A DNA stretch of 64,000 nucleotides from Fictibacillus terranigra. Its GTDB lineage: Bacteria > Bacillota > Bacilli > Bacillales > Fictibacillaceae. The stretch spans positions 1-64,000 of the forward strand of contig NZ_JAUHLN010000007.1 in the NCBI RefSeq assembly GCF_030412265.1, in the 5' to 3' direction. Every line of letters begins with the position of its first letter. The first letter of the stretch is position 1. Shown here one piece after another: positions 17,939 through 28,100 of this stretch. The position numbers were made by a program, and so were the translations under genes. The notes below the pieces were generated by a model. The model ran no database searches. It was not told where the DNA came from and saw only the letters and a list, made by a program, of their open reading frames with translations.

Positions 17939-19396
17939 TTGGTCAATTTAGAACAAACAATAAACGAATTACATGACTTAAATGCCGAAAGAGATGCTTT
18001 TAGTTCCATTAGCGGCTACTTTTTTCAATTCGAATTAACTTTGTTACATATTCTATATGATGGCAGTGAAAAAGATGCGTTTAGTGATAAAGAATGTAAA
18101 GCAACGTATAAGGTCGAAACCATAGAGGATTATGTTAAGTACTATAAGAAAGATGATAAAGGATATATCAGACTTGCTCAAATGAAGCACCATGTTTCTA
18201 AGACGACAAATTCGAAATATTATAGTGCTGTTCTTAGCTTGTATTATACATACTTAAATTTCATAGAAAAAAATGAAACAAATATAGAACTTAGGGCAAC
18301 AATTTTCCATTACGACATGTCTCCTGTAAAGGATATTTATACTGTATTGACAAGTGCTATTGAGTCTGAAGATAAAAGTCTACAATCTATCATTACAAAG
18401 ATAATAGATACCGGGTTAGATAGTGAAGTGAATAGATTAAGTTTTTCACAAATAACCAGTTTTGAAAAAACAGAAACTCATGCATCCATTTCACAAATAC
18501 TTAAACAAGAATTATCAAATAGATATCAAAGTCTTCATCCCAATCATACTCCAGAACGCCTTTATGCTTCAGCCGTTAGTAAGCTTATTCAGGATAGCGG
18601 TAATGGTTTAGACCTTTCAATTGAAACCTTGAATAGTCTCTTCTTAGATGAAGTAGAAATTATGAAAGGCTTTTATCAGCTTAAAATCATTGATTATGTT
18701 AAGGGGATTATTGATAGCTGTATAAATGAAGTGGATATTAATTTTAGATACACGGAAGAAGTAAAAACAACTTATGCAGGAATCTATGTTGACTTCATTG
18801 CTCCATTTATTGAAGTGAAGTTTCAGCATCCTGAATTTAGATATTCTTTTTTACGAACTGTTACGCCAAAGGAATTTAGTAAAGCAATCGAATTGAATTC
18901 TTTATCGGAATATGAGTCTTTTTTGGAAGCAAGTGATGCTATAAAGCAGACACTATCTAATTTAGCGAAAATAATATTTAACTACCTAAGCAGTGGAGAA
19001 GAAATTCGTTTAGAAGACTGGTTTGAAATAACCGAAAAAGGATGGCTATTTGATTATCCTTCTGAAGAAAGAGGAAAGGGTGTATTAATTGGAAATTTTT
19101 ATGGAGATATATTCTCTTCTTTGTATTATATGTTACCACGATTAAAAGATAGAGATCTCCGTCCAGATGTTTGGTATGTAAAACACGATGATGTAGATAT
19201 AAACGCGTCCAATCAACTAAATTATGAAGTAGATATTACCTCTCCTTCAGAAGACTTACATAAGCATATTTATGCTCAACCTTTTGATGATCACTATCAT
19301 ATTCAATGTTTAGGATGTTTAACAGTATCAAATTTATCAGATTGTAAAAAAGTAAATAACATCTTTATAGATCAGTGCCGAGTGAAAGGAGTATAG
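17939..19396 (+). CDS. Probable nuclease effector of an ABC-three-component system (Cap4/DUF4297-like)
   Basis: A soluble protein of 485 residues. Near the N-terminus I see SGYFFQFE (Gln30), then VETIEDYV (Glu60, Glu63, Asp64) and AQMKHH (Gln81, Lys83). This order of an aromatic-Gln helix, acidic pair and Q-x-K matches the PD-(D/E)xK-type dsDNA nuclease domain found in Cap4 and in effectors of ABC-3C conflict systems. The remaining 390 residues are unassigned and probably contain the domain that docks to the partner proteins. I prefer TTG 17939 (eight bases after GGAGGG) to GTG 17933 (two bases after it). The next gene starts six bases past the stop. Function is inferred from motif and context; no catalytic proof exists in the sequence. 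Confidence 0.6.
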   Translation: MVNLEQTINELHDLNAERDAFSSISGYFFQFELTLLHILYDGSEKDAFSDKECKATYKVETIEDYVKYYKKDDKGYIRLAQMKHHVSKTTNSKYYSAVLSLYYTYLNFIEKNETNIELRATIFHYDMSPVKDIYTVLTSAIESEDKSLQSIITKIIDTGLDSEVNRLSFSQITSFEKTETHASISQILKQELSNRYQSLHPNHTPERLYASAVSKLIQDSGNGLDLSIETLNSLFLDEVEIMKGFYQLKIIDYVKGIIDSCINEVDINFRYTEEVKTTYAGIYVDFIAPFIEVKFQHPEFRYSFLRTVTPKEFSKAIELNSLSEYESFLEASDAIKQTLSNLAKIIFNYLSSGEEIRLEDWFEITEKGWLFDYPSEERGKGVLIGNFYGDIFSSLYYMLPRLKDRDLRPDVWYVKHDDVDINASNQLNYEVDITSPSEDLHKHIYAQPFDDHYHIQCLGCLTVSNLSDCKKVNNIFIDQCRVKGV

Positions 19397-19401
19397 GAAA
19401 A

Positions 19402-20013
19402 ATGAAATTGAATACTGTTAAAGACTATTTACATGCTAATGGATATTCAGAGAAACCTTTTATGAAGAAGAGTGCAATTATTAACAGTGAAGGAAAAAGG
19501 GAGATATCAGAAATAAATATATTGCCTTTTAAGCATATATTTATTAGTCAAAGTCAGAAAGAGGTCTATATTTTAGAAGAAAAAGAATGTCTATTTACTT
19601 CTAATGAACTTGAAAAAATGGACAACTTGATACTCACATTCATTCAATTTTTATCAAATAAAGATGCTATTAAATATAATATAAATCTGGTTCTATTATG
19701 CCCATTTAATAAAAAGCAGGACCAAAAAGAACTTCAGAAAATGTTAGGATTTGAAAGAAATAAGTATACATGCAGAAAAATATTTTTAGATACTTCTAGC
19801 AAAGATTTTAGTGAGGAGATGGCAATATTACCCTCATTTCCTTTAGATGTTCATCTAGTATTAAAAAGTACTCAAATTGATAGTCTTTCCAATAAAATAA
19901 AAGAAGTCATGGATGATAATTTATATTCAGCTTTGTTAAAGGATGCTGAAGAACTTACCCTCAACCAGGTTCTTGTCGCGTTAAACAGCAAGGGGGAGGC
20001 ACACAATGAGTAA
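19402..20013 (+). CDS. Probable middle component of an ABC-three-component system
   Basis: A 203-residue soluble protein with no motif I can name with certainty. The N-terminus (KLNTVKDYLHANGYSEK) is followed by a beta-rich part with IFISQSQKEVYILEEKE and a stretch INLVLLCPFNKKQDQKEL resembling a small alpha/beta fold. Its size, its place between a nuclease-like gene and an SMC-like ATPase, and its 8-base overlap with the ATPase gene fit the middle component of ABC-3C systems. I start at ATG 19402, after AAAGGAG, not at the upstream start inside the preceding gene. Confidence 0.5.
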   Translation: MKLNTVKDYLHANGYSEKPFMKKSAIINSEGKREISEINILPFKHIFISQSQKEVYILEEKECLFTSNELEKMDNLILTFIQFLSNKDAIKYNINLVLLCPFNKKQDQKELQKMLGFERNKYTCRKIFLDTSSKDFSEEMAILPSFPLDVHLVLKSTQIDSLSNKIKEVMDDNLYSALLKDAEELTLNQVLVALNSKGEAHNE

Positions 20014-22606
20014 TGGATTTTTAATTAAAAAAATTTATATTAAGAATTTTAGAGGATATTCCGAAAAAACATTTGCTTTTTTTGAAGCTAAAAAAGAAAA
20101 CCGAGGTTTAATTTTGCTTAGTGGCTCAAACGGATATGGAAAAACCTCTTTACTTGATGCAATTGAATGGTGTTTTACAGGTACGATTCATAGATTAAAA
20201 GAAGATTTTTATGCCAGAAAAGACAAGAAAAGTGCCAAATTGAAGAAGTGTCTCATTCGACATAATGGGCATCGTGAAGATGTAGTTGTGGAAATACACG
20301 TTATATATAGAGGAGAGGAATTAAATATAAAGAGGGTTTTTAAGAAAGAAGATGAAAGTCTTGCTTTTGAACCAGATAATAGCGATTTCTTAGTTAATGG
20401 AAAGAATCTAAATGCACAAAAAAACATTGATTATGTGTTAGATGAACCAATAGCTAAAGACTTTTACGAACGTTATACCTGTTCTTATGAAAAGAATTTA
20501 AGGGTGTATGAAAAAAGCAGGGAAAATATTTATGACATGTTTTCTTCTTTCTTTGGTGGGACAAAAGACATTGAGACCATTATTAATAATTTAGATGGGG
20601 ATAAGAAAAATAAGAAAATCAAGGGTATTATTGATCAATTAGATTTTAAAATTAAAACAGAAAACGTACCAGATTACCAAAAGAAAAAAGAAAAGTATGA
20701 GGAAGCTGCTGAAGAACTTAATAACTTACTAAACGTAAAGCAAGGTAGTGATATGGACCAGTCTGACAGTTTATCATATCCAAATCATTTTTATTTTAAG
20801 GATGAAGTGGTTCCCGAGTCTATTATAGCTTCAGAAGCAAATTTAGAGGAAAAAGTTAAAGATTTAAAAAAACAAAGAGTTTATATCCAAAATATAAAAA
20901 TAATAAAAAATAAATTTAGTGTGATTAACTTAGCTAATCAATATAAAGAAAATTTAGAAAAACAAAAAGAACATGATGACTTCATTCTAAGAATTTATCG
21001 TCCATTCCAAGAACTAAAACAGGAAATAATCAGTATCCAAGGTAAAACGACAGAAGTGATTGAAGATGAGAAGCAAGAATATCGTTCTTATCAAAGGGAG
21101 CTATTAAAGGCGTCGAAATCATCCATTGAAGGAATCAAGGTTCTAAAAGAGCTTAGTACTAAAATAAATGGAATTGATGATGAACAGATTAGAAAATTTC
21201 AGTCTGTTGATTTTTTATTAAAGGAATGTCATTCGTTTGAAGAAAAGTTAAAAGGTTTTAGTACTGCAGATGATGAATTAAATGCTTTAAGAGCTATTGT
21301 GGATCATAAACCAGGGTTTGAAATTCATAGAAATAAGGGATTTAAAGAATGCCCTTTATGCGGTAGTGAGGAAAACTTTGCTAATGAAAATGTCATTCTA
21401 ACAAAGATTGCTAAAGATATTCTTGGAGAAATAGACACTAAAAGAAATGAACTTCAGTTAAAGATTAATGAGTGTCAAAAAGAGATAAATAGCATATTTC
21501 AATTTTTTTATCGTTACCTTAGCATCACCTTCACAAAAAAATTAGACGAATTAGATAATTCAACAAGAAATTTTGAGATGGCAAATGAATTTATAAAGTA
21601 CTGTAATCTTTATCAATTAAATTTTCACCATGTTGATGAACATAAATTAAAACAAAAGAAAAGTGACTTGGAAAACAATCTGCTTAAAACCGAGGAATTC
21701 ATAGCACTAGAAGAAAAAATAATGAACGATTTAGCAGATGAAAATGAAGAGCTTTTCGGAATGATGAGCAAACATGGTAGGAATCTGAAAAGAGAGGAAT
21801 TTCAACTACTAGATACAAACGGGAAGATTTACGGTATTCAGTTGTTTTTAAAGGAATATCTAAAAGTAAAAGAGGCTTTCCCTGTTACGATGAACTTGGA
21901 AGAAATAAATCAAATGGATATTGAAAATAAAATTTTAATTCTTGATAATTGGATTTTACATATTGAAACTGATGAAGCATTAAAACTAAAACGGAAACAA
22001 GTACTTGCTTTAGAGCAAAGTTATAAAGAGAGCGAGGGAGTACGCCTTCAAAAAGAAAAGGAACTAGAAAAGTTAAAAGAAGTTCTTAAAGAATTAAAGC
22101 ATTTAAGAAATCATTGGGACAAAAAAATGGTAGAAAGTATAAAAGAACCTCTTCAAAAAATATATAGGAGAATAAATCGACATACGAATATCCAAGATAT
22201 AAACTTGTTGATTGAAGGTAAAACAACCCCAATGGCAAGTTTAAATGCAAATGTGAACGATGAGGAAGTTCCTGCTACAAATATATTAAGTGCTGGGCAA
22301 CTTTCCGTCATGGCATTAGCGATTTTTCTTACCATTTCGATGGGACAAAAGGATAATGAGTTTAAATGTTTCTTTTTAGATGATCCAATACAGACAATGG
22401 ATGATTTAAACATATTATCATTCATCGATTTGCTTCGTACAGAACTGGCTGAAACAAACAAAGACAATAGGTTTATCGACCAACTATTTTTTACAACTTG
22501 TGATGAAAATTTGGAAAGGCTCATTACACATAAAATGAATAGTTTTGGGGTTAATTACACTCATATCCATTTTAATGGTTATGGTGACTCTGCTGTACTA
22601 GTATAA
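20006..22606 (+). CDS. SMC/RecF-like ABC ATPase of an ABC-three-component system
   Basis: An 866-residue ATPase. The N-terminal head has IKNFRGYSEKTF and Walker A GSNGYGKTS (residues 40-48). Two long coiled-coil arms enclose a zinc-hook-like CPLC (Cys449, Cys452). The C-terminal head has the ABC signature LSAGQLS (from residue 761) and Walker B CFFLDDP (Asp792, Asp793). This is the architecture of Rad50/SMC-type ATPases used as sensors in several anti-phage systems. It overlaps the preceding gene by eight bases and has a GGGGAGG site, so the three genes are translationally linked. DNA repair alone is a less likely role, given the companions and the island setting. Confidence 0.8.
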   Translation: MSNGFLIKKIYIKNFRGYSEKTFAFFEAKKENRGLILLSGSNGYGKTSLLDAIEWCFTGTIHRLKEDFYARKDKKSAKLKKCLIRHNGHREDVVVEIHVIYRGEELNIKRVFKKEDESLAFEPDNSDFLVNGKNLNAQKNIDYVLDEPIAKDFYERYTCSYEKNLRVYEKSRENIYDMFSSFFGGTKDIETIINNLDGDKKNKKIKGIIDQLDFKIKTENVPDYQKKKEKYEEAAEELNNLLNVKQGSDMDQSDSLSYPNHFYFKDEVVPESIIASEANLEEKVKDLKKQRVYIQNIKIIKNKFSVINLANQYKENLEKQKEHDDFILRIYRPFQELKQEIISIQGKTTEVIEDEKQEYRSYQRELLKASKSSIEGIKVLKELSTKINGIDDEQIRKFQSVDFLLKECHSFEEKLKGFSTADDELNALRAIVDHKPGFEIHRNKGFKECPLCGSEENFANENVILTKIAKDILGEIDTKRNELQLKINECQKEINSIFQFFYRYLSITFTKKLDELDNSTRNFEMANEFIKYCNLYQLNFHHVDEHKLKQKKSDLENNLLKTEEFIALEEKIMNDLADENEELFGMMSKHGRNLKREEFQLLDTNGKIYGIQLFLKEYLKVKEAFPVTMNLEEINQMDIENKILILDNWILHIETDEALKLKRKQVLALEQSYKESEGVRLQKEKELEKLKEVLKELKHLRNHWDKKMVESIKEPLQKIYRRINRHTNIQDINLLIEGKTTPMASLNANVNDEEVPATNILSAGQLSVMALAIFLTISMGQKDNEFKCFFLDDPIQTMDDLNILSFIDLLRTELAETNKDNRFIDQLFFTTCDENLERLITHKMNSFGVNYTHIHFNGYGDSAVLV

Positions 22607-22610
22607 AAGA

Positions 22611-22634
22611 CGTGTCATTTTGACACGTTTTTTA
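22611..22634 (+). terminator. Terminator of the ABC-3C-like operon
   Basis: CGTGTCA (22611-22617) pairs with TGACACG (22621-22627), followed by seven T, directly behind the ATPase gene. Confidence 0.9.
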
Positions 22635-22985
22635 TGATGGTTGCACTGTTCTTCCTCTAAGGTGGATGGATATGAGACAAAATAATTCTGGCAAGGAGTT
22701 GCTGGTTAAATTCACCATCAAAGACTTTGAACCCTCTCTAATAACATTACATTGAAAATCCTCAATACCCATAATAATATGAGCTTGTTTATCTTCTCCC
22801 ATTACTCGTTTAAACAGGTCTAAGGCATCTTCTAAGTTGGTGCTATATCTCCAATGTCCAAATGAGTATTGTTCATTGTACCAATCAGTCCCTCCATCTT
22901 TACAGAAACAGCTAAATCTTAGAATTTCCCTTGCAATAAATAAATCTTTTTCGTAGGTCGTCATAGATTCCCATATCTTCTTCAT
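22632..22985 (-). CDS. Small protein, possibly phage ABA-sandwich (BC1872-like) fold
   Basis: A 117-residue soluble protein starting MKKIWESMTTYEKDLF after a strong GGGGAGGA site; the longer frame to 23039 has no comparable start. The segment HWRYSTNLEDALDLFKRV followed by a beta stretch and a final helix NSLPELFCLISIHLRG resembles the layout of small phage proteins of the BC1872 type (YSTDIxxAW ... AICxAAL). The resemblance is weak and by eye. It is transcribed against the ABC-3C-like operon and may be a leftover of the phage-like element or an accessory gene of the defence module. Confidence 0.5.
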   Translation of the reverse strand: MKKIWESMTTYEKDLFIAREILRFSCFCKDGGTDWYNEQYSFGHWRYSTNLEDALDLFKRVMGEDKQAHIIMGIEDFQCNVIREGSKSLMVNLTSNSLPELFCLISIHLRGRTVQPS

Positions 22986-23104
22986 TTTATCCTCCCCATT
23001 ATAAATATTATGTGGATAGCATAGCTTAGTTATTAACATTCCGAATATTCCTTATTCTCATGCATATGCAAGAAAAGTTAGTGAAAGGTCAGTTTGTTAG
23101 AAAA

Positions 23105-23645
23105 ATTTTAATACTATATTTAATTTTGGGTGAAAAGACCTTTAAATAAATTAATGGAAGCTTCTTTTTTGATTTCATGGAGGTAAACATATTTCGTGAT
23201 TTGACGTCGGTATGACCAAGAAGGTCCATAATTTGTCCGTGAGAGACACGGGCTTTGGCAAGAAGTGAAGTATGGGTTTGTCTTAAACCGTGTGGTGTTT
23301 AATCTTCGTTTAAGCCGACTACTATTTTTCATGCGGTCTCGAACTTTTTTAATCACGATAGGTTTGCCGTATTGTCGTTGCATTTTGGCAAAAATAAAAT
23401 CTTGGTTATAATAAGCATCTACTAACCGCTCAATTACCTCTTCTTGTACCTTTTTAGTTCATTCAAAGCATCGATGACATCTTCATCAACAATGATTTTC
23501 CTTCGTGACTTTCTCGTCTTAGGAGTAACCAATTGATATTTCAGCGCGTTGTTGCTCGGATTGTAACACGTTTTCGTGATGCTGATGGTATGATTAACAA
23601 AATCAATATCCTCTACTTGAGAGCGATTAACTCCCCGGCTATGTA
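23105..23645 (-). pseudogene. Second tyrosine recombinase relic
   Basis: Minus-strand frames give the catalytic core of an integrase: EDIDFVNHTISITKTCYNP, YQLVTPKTRKSRRKIIV, KMQRQYGKPIVIKKVR, then after a TAA stop TPHGLRQTHTSLLAKARV and IMDLLGHTDVKSRNMFTSM. The position where the nucleophilic Tyr is expected reads Phe or is lost. Frameshifts and stops make it non-functional. Its middle segment (23349-23459) is nearly identical to part of the first relic. It separates the ABC-3C-like and BREX modules, as if two elements with related integrases had inserted one behind the other. Confidence 0.8.
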
Positions 23646-24006
23646 TAGAAATTTCATATACCCATCAATTTAAGGCTAATATTCCCTGCTTAGAAGTTTT
23701 ACATTTTTTAGAGTATAGGAACAGCTTTGTTTGATATAAATCAACGATTAGTATTGCAATGGGTTTTGTGAGTATTTTTGAAAAACATAATAATAAGTAT
23801 TTCAAAAGTGAAAAAGATGACTATTGTTGGTTTCGCACAGTAGTCATCTTTTTGTTACCTTTAGTAGTTATCGAATGTGGTTTACCTTATCCATTTACGT
23901 ATTAAAAGTAAGCTGACGGTCTTTGGTTCTTTAATGAACATACATACAGAAGCTCCATTAGATAATTTGAATAATAAATTAATTCATTTAAAATGGAAAT
24001 TATAGA
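23646..24006. other. Spacer before BREX with a hairpin
   Basis: No gene is supported. A strong bidirectional hairpin lies at 23811-23855: AAAAAGATGACTATTGT pairs with ACAGTAGTCATCTTTTT around a nine-base loop. It would block read-through into or out of the BREX operon. Confidence 0.6.
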
Positions 24007-24012
24007 TATAAT
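24007..24012 (+). promoter_or_regulatory. Probable -10 element of the BREX operon
   Basis: A perfect TATAAT lies 33 bases before the brxA start. The -35 region is poor (TTCATT, 18 bases upstream at 23983-23988), so the promoter may be weak or activator-dependent. Confidence 0.4.
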
Positions 24013-24044
24013 TTACCTAGTGAAATTGAAACGAGGGAATTCTG

Positions 24045-24641
24045 ATGGAATATTCAGCCGGTTTTACAAGCGAAGGATGGTTTCAACAGGAAATAGAATA
24101 TGTTTTAGACCAACTTCACAAATGTTTTAGGCGTGAAGAAATAAAAAGCAAAGTAATTGAGGAAAATACGTTTTTATTAAGAAGTGAATCGACTATTAGT
24201 AAAAGGTTTCAAATGGTTTATCGCAGAGCAAAGACATTATATCCCACATTATCTAAATACTATTTTAATGGCACCAATTCTGATCAAAAAGCACTGTTAT
24301 TATATAGCTTTCTTAAATGTTATCGATATGCCTACGAAAATTTCTTTGAATTGATTGTTTATCGTTATCAGCATAAGAATGGAACTTTACAGGTTTCAGA
24401 TATGAGTTTTTACATGGAAGAAAAGGAACAACAATCAGAAAAAATCGCAAATTGGCATATAGCTACAAAAAAGAAAATCAACAGTACACTTCTATTAGTT
24501 TACAGAGAAAGTGGTATGATTGAATTAGTAGAAGATGAGTACAAAGTCTCTCCTTTACATGTGAGTCAAGCTCTTAAACAGTATGCTGAAGAACAGGACG
24601 TTTTGTTAAAAGCATTAATAACATTAAAGGCAGGTGGTTAA
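24045..24641 (+). CDS. brxA: BREX system protein BrxA (DUF1819)
   Basis: First gene of the BREX cluster; BrxA is a small, mainly helical DNA-binding protein required in several BREX types. The 198-residue sequence has the DUF1819 pattern: ENTFLLRSESTISKRFQMVYRR, a central LLLYSFLKCYRYAYENFFEL and the C-terminal SPLHVSQAL. It is preceded by CGAGGGA. brxB follows after two bases. The AT-rich codon use is shared by all six BREX genes and differs from groEL. Confidence 0.88.
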   Translation: MEYSAGFTSEGWFQQEIEYVLDQLHKCFRREEIKSKVIEENTFLLRSESTISKRFQMVYRRAKTLYPTLSKYYFNGTNSDQKALLLYSFLKCYRYAYENFFELIVYRYQHKNGTLQVSDMSFYMEEKEQQSEKIANWHIATKKKINSTLLLVYRESGMIELVEDEYKVSPLHVSQALKQYAEEQDVLLKALITLKAGG

Positions 24642-24643
24642 GA

Positions 24644-25186
24644 GTGACCATATATAAACGATTAGAACAATTGGAAGAACGTATAAATGAAGAAGGGTTT
24701 ACGACACCAAAAGGGATTGGCAGTGAAATTCCACATTTTGTTTTTGATTATCCTGCTGAAGATGAATTAACAGTACGTACATATGTTGAAGGATTATTAA
24801 AGAGGGCAACATTAAATATAAAAGAAATCAATCTTTTTGAATTTCTTATTAGCTTGTTTAAAGATGATTTAGAAGAATTAATCACTATTGCTGAAGAAGA
24901 AGGCTATACAGAACTTTCCCAGGCCATTCAAACTGTTTTAGAAGATCAAGATTTGTTGGTGAACGCATTCATTGAAAAAACGGATAACGTGGAATTGATT
25001 TTTATAACAGGTGTAGGAACAGTACATCCATTTATTCGCTCGAGTCATTTACTTAAAAAATTATCGAACCATGCATTTAGAACACCGCTTATATTATTTT
25101 ATCCGGGTTATTTTTCTGGAGTAGATTTACGTCTATTTAACAAATTCCGACATGAAGATGAATACCAAATTACAAGGATTTCATAA
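24644..25186 (+). CDS. brxB: BREX system protein BrxB (DUF1788)
   Basis: A 180-residue protein of the DUF1788 family. Typical blocks are IPHFVFDYPAEDEL, LFEFLISLFKDDLEEL, FITGVGTVHPFIRSSHLL and the C-terminal TPLILFYPGYFSG. Its molecular role is not established; it is essential in studied type 1 systems. It starts with GTG just after the brxA stop and lies 12 bases before brxC. Confidence 0.88.
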   Translation: MTIYKRLEQLEERINEEGFTTPKGIGSEIPHFVFDYPAEDELTVRTYVEGLLKRATLNIKEINLFEFLISLFKDDLEELITIAEEEGYTELSQAIQTVLEDQDLLVNAFIEKTDNVELIFITGVGTVHPFIRSSHLLKKLSNHAFRTPLILFYPGYFSGVDLRLFNKFRHEDEYQITRIS

Positions 25187-25198
25187 GGAGTAGGAACA

Positions 25199-28100
25199 AT
25201 GATTATTCAAGAGATTTTTGAGAAGAAAATTGACCGACCAATTAATGGTGTTGTACAAGCAGGTCAAATTGATGAAGATACAATTCAAACCGAGTTAGAA
25301 GAATACGTTGTGACAGCAGAAATTTTAGAGAGCTTAAAAGGATTTTATGAAAATTATGAGAAGGCGTATTCAACACCAACGAAAAATGTGGGTGTGTGGA
25401 TTTCTGGTTTCTTCGGTTCCGGTAAATCACATTTCCTTAAAATTTTATCTTACTTATTGGATGGTAAGAAAGTCGGGGAAAAAACGCCATTTGAATACTT
25501 TAAAGATAAAGTTTCTGATACCACACTTTTAGATACAATGTCTCGGATAGAATCAAAACCCTCAGATGCATTATTATTTAATGTTGGTTCTGAAGCAGGA
25601 GCTAGTGCAGCACGTGGTACGAAAGAAAGTATTATCGAAATTATCTTACGTATTTTTAATGAACATTTAGGTTATTCCAATACGCTATGGGTAGCGGATT
25701 TCGAACGACAACTAGCTAATGACCAAAAATATGATGCTTTTTGTTCGAAAATTGAAGAGTTGCATAACGAAAAATGGCAAGATTTCCGGACTAAATTCCG
25801 CTTGAGATATGCAAAAATTATTGCTGCACTTTGTGAAATTGGTTATGAACTAGAAACGGCGGATTTCCTAGTAAAATCAGCACAAAAGGAATTTTCAATT
25901 TCAGCGGTTCAGTTAGGTAAGCTTGTTGCACAATATTGTAAATCTAAAGGCTCCGACTATCGCTTAATCTTTTTAATTGATGAAGTTGGTCAATATATCG
26001 GTACAGATAATAACCTTATGCTTGATTTACAAAACGCTGTAGAAGAAATTGGTGCTGCTGCAATGGGACAAGCATGGATTGCCGTTACTTCTCAGGAAAA
26101 GATTAAAGACGTTTCTAATATGAATGCAGCCAATACAAAAGATTTTTCGAAAATTCAAGGGAGATTTGAAACACGGATAAATTTATCGAGTTCAGATACA
26201 GACGAAGTTTTAAAACGCCGTTTATTAGAAAAGACAGAAACGGCTTCGAAAACATTAGAGTCCATTTTTGAACCAAATGAGCAAATAATTCGTAATCGCC
26301 TTTCTTTTGATAAAGATCGAACACAATATCGCTCAGGCTATCGTTCAACTGATGAGTTTGTTGAAACATATCCATTTCTACCTTATCAAGTCGATTTATT
26401 GCAAGCTGTTTTAGAGAAAATTGGTATACATGGTGAAGGAAGTTCTTACGCTTCAAGAGGGGAACGTTCATTATTAAAAGCTTTCCAAGAAGCAGCGATT
26501 TATAATGGCCAAGAAGAGTTAGGCAATCTAGTAACGATGGCGGAGTTTTATTCAACTATTCGTCAACATTTAGAATCAGCTATCGTTCAGACAATTTCGA
26601 GAGCTGAAAACCGAGCAAAAAATTCGGAAGGTCTTGTTGAATATGATGTTGAAGTATTAAAAGTATTGTATTTGATTAAAGGTATAGACCACATTAAAGC
26701 AACATCAAATAATATTTCAACACTTCTTTTAGAAAGTATTCAGACTGAGAAAAATGAACTTATAATTAAAGAATCATTAAATCGTCTAGAGCAAACGATG
26801 TTTATTGAAAAGCACGCAGACGGTACGTATTCATTCTTATCAGATGAAGAACAAGAAATTAATAAAGAAATTCGTAACGTTGATGTTAATGCTATCAAAA
26901 TTAAAGAAAGATTAGGCGATACATTTTTTGAGAAAATGTATCCAAACGCTAAATATAACTATCAAAAGGGAATGCTTTTTGATTACAATAAACGTTTTGA
27001 TAATTATGCAAAAACAAATATGAAATATCCGTTAACAATGCAAGTCATTACGGGTGGGTTAACTACAACAGAAGCTGCTTTACAGGCTATAGAAGGACAA
27101 ATGGTTATTTATTTAAATGAGGAATTAATTGCAGAAGCAGAAGAAGCCATTCGTATTTCTGAACAAATACGTCGTTATGTGAATTTAAAACGCAATCCAA
27201 GTACAACGCAGGCACAGCATCGTATTTATGATGCGAAAATGGACAGTATTGGTGACTATGAGGTAAAGGCAGAAGAATTATTACGAAAAGCTTGTGAAGA
27301 AGCAACAATCTTCATTCAAATGCAGGAGCGTACATTCCGAGGAAATTTTGAAAAGCAAGTAACAGACGCTTTTGATATGTTAATCCAAAGCACATACAAG
27401 TATTTAGAATACATTGATGAACCAATTCAAATGAAAACATTCAAAGAACAATGGAGAAACCTAGCTGAGAAAGGTATTTCAAATGATTTACTAGGTGAAA
27501 CAGGTAATGCTAAAGCTTATAACGAAGTATTACGCCATTTAGATGAACTCATTCGTATGCATCAGAAACCATCGTTAAAGGACTTTATTGATAAATATAA
27601 TCAGGTCCCTTATGGCTGGAGTGACTACGATACAATTGGCATTGTCCTAGCTTTAATGCAGTCCGGTAAAGTAAAGTTAATGATTGCAGATGAACACTTT
27701 ACACCAACGAGTTCACCTCAATTTTATGATAAACTTGCTCGAACAACAGAGCGAGATAAAATACGTGTTATTCCCGAAATTGAAGTGGATCCAAAAGTTC
27801 GTCGTGATTTCATTGGATTATATAAAGATTTGTTTGGACGAATGGATATTGGGGATTCTTATCAAGAGTTTGCGAATGCAATTCAAACTGCAGTTAAGAA
27901 TTATCTTATCCAACCATTAGAGGAAATTGATGACCGTCGAAAGAAAACTATATCTTCTGAGTTCGCTTATCCTGAAGGAGCAAAAATTAGTTCTTTAAAA
28001 ATTGATATTCTCCGATTAACACAAATTCGGGAACCAGAACAACTTGTAAAGGCATTTATTGATGCCGAGGATGATTTATACGATTGGCAAGATGCGATTG

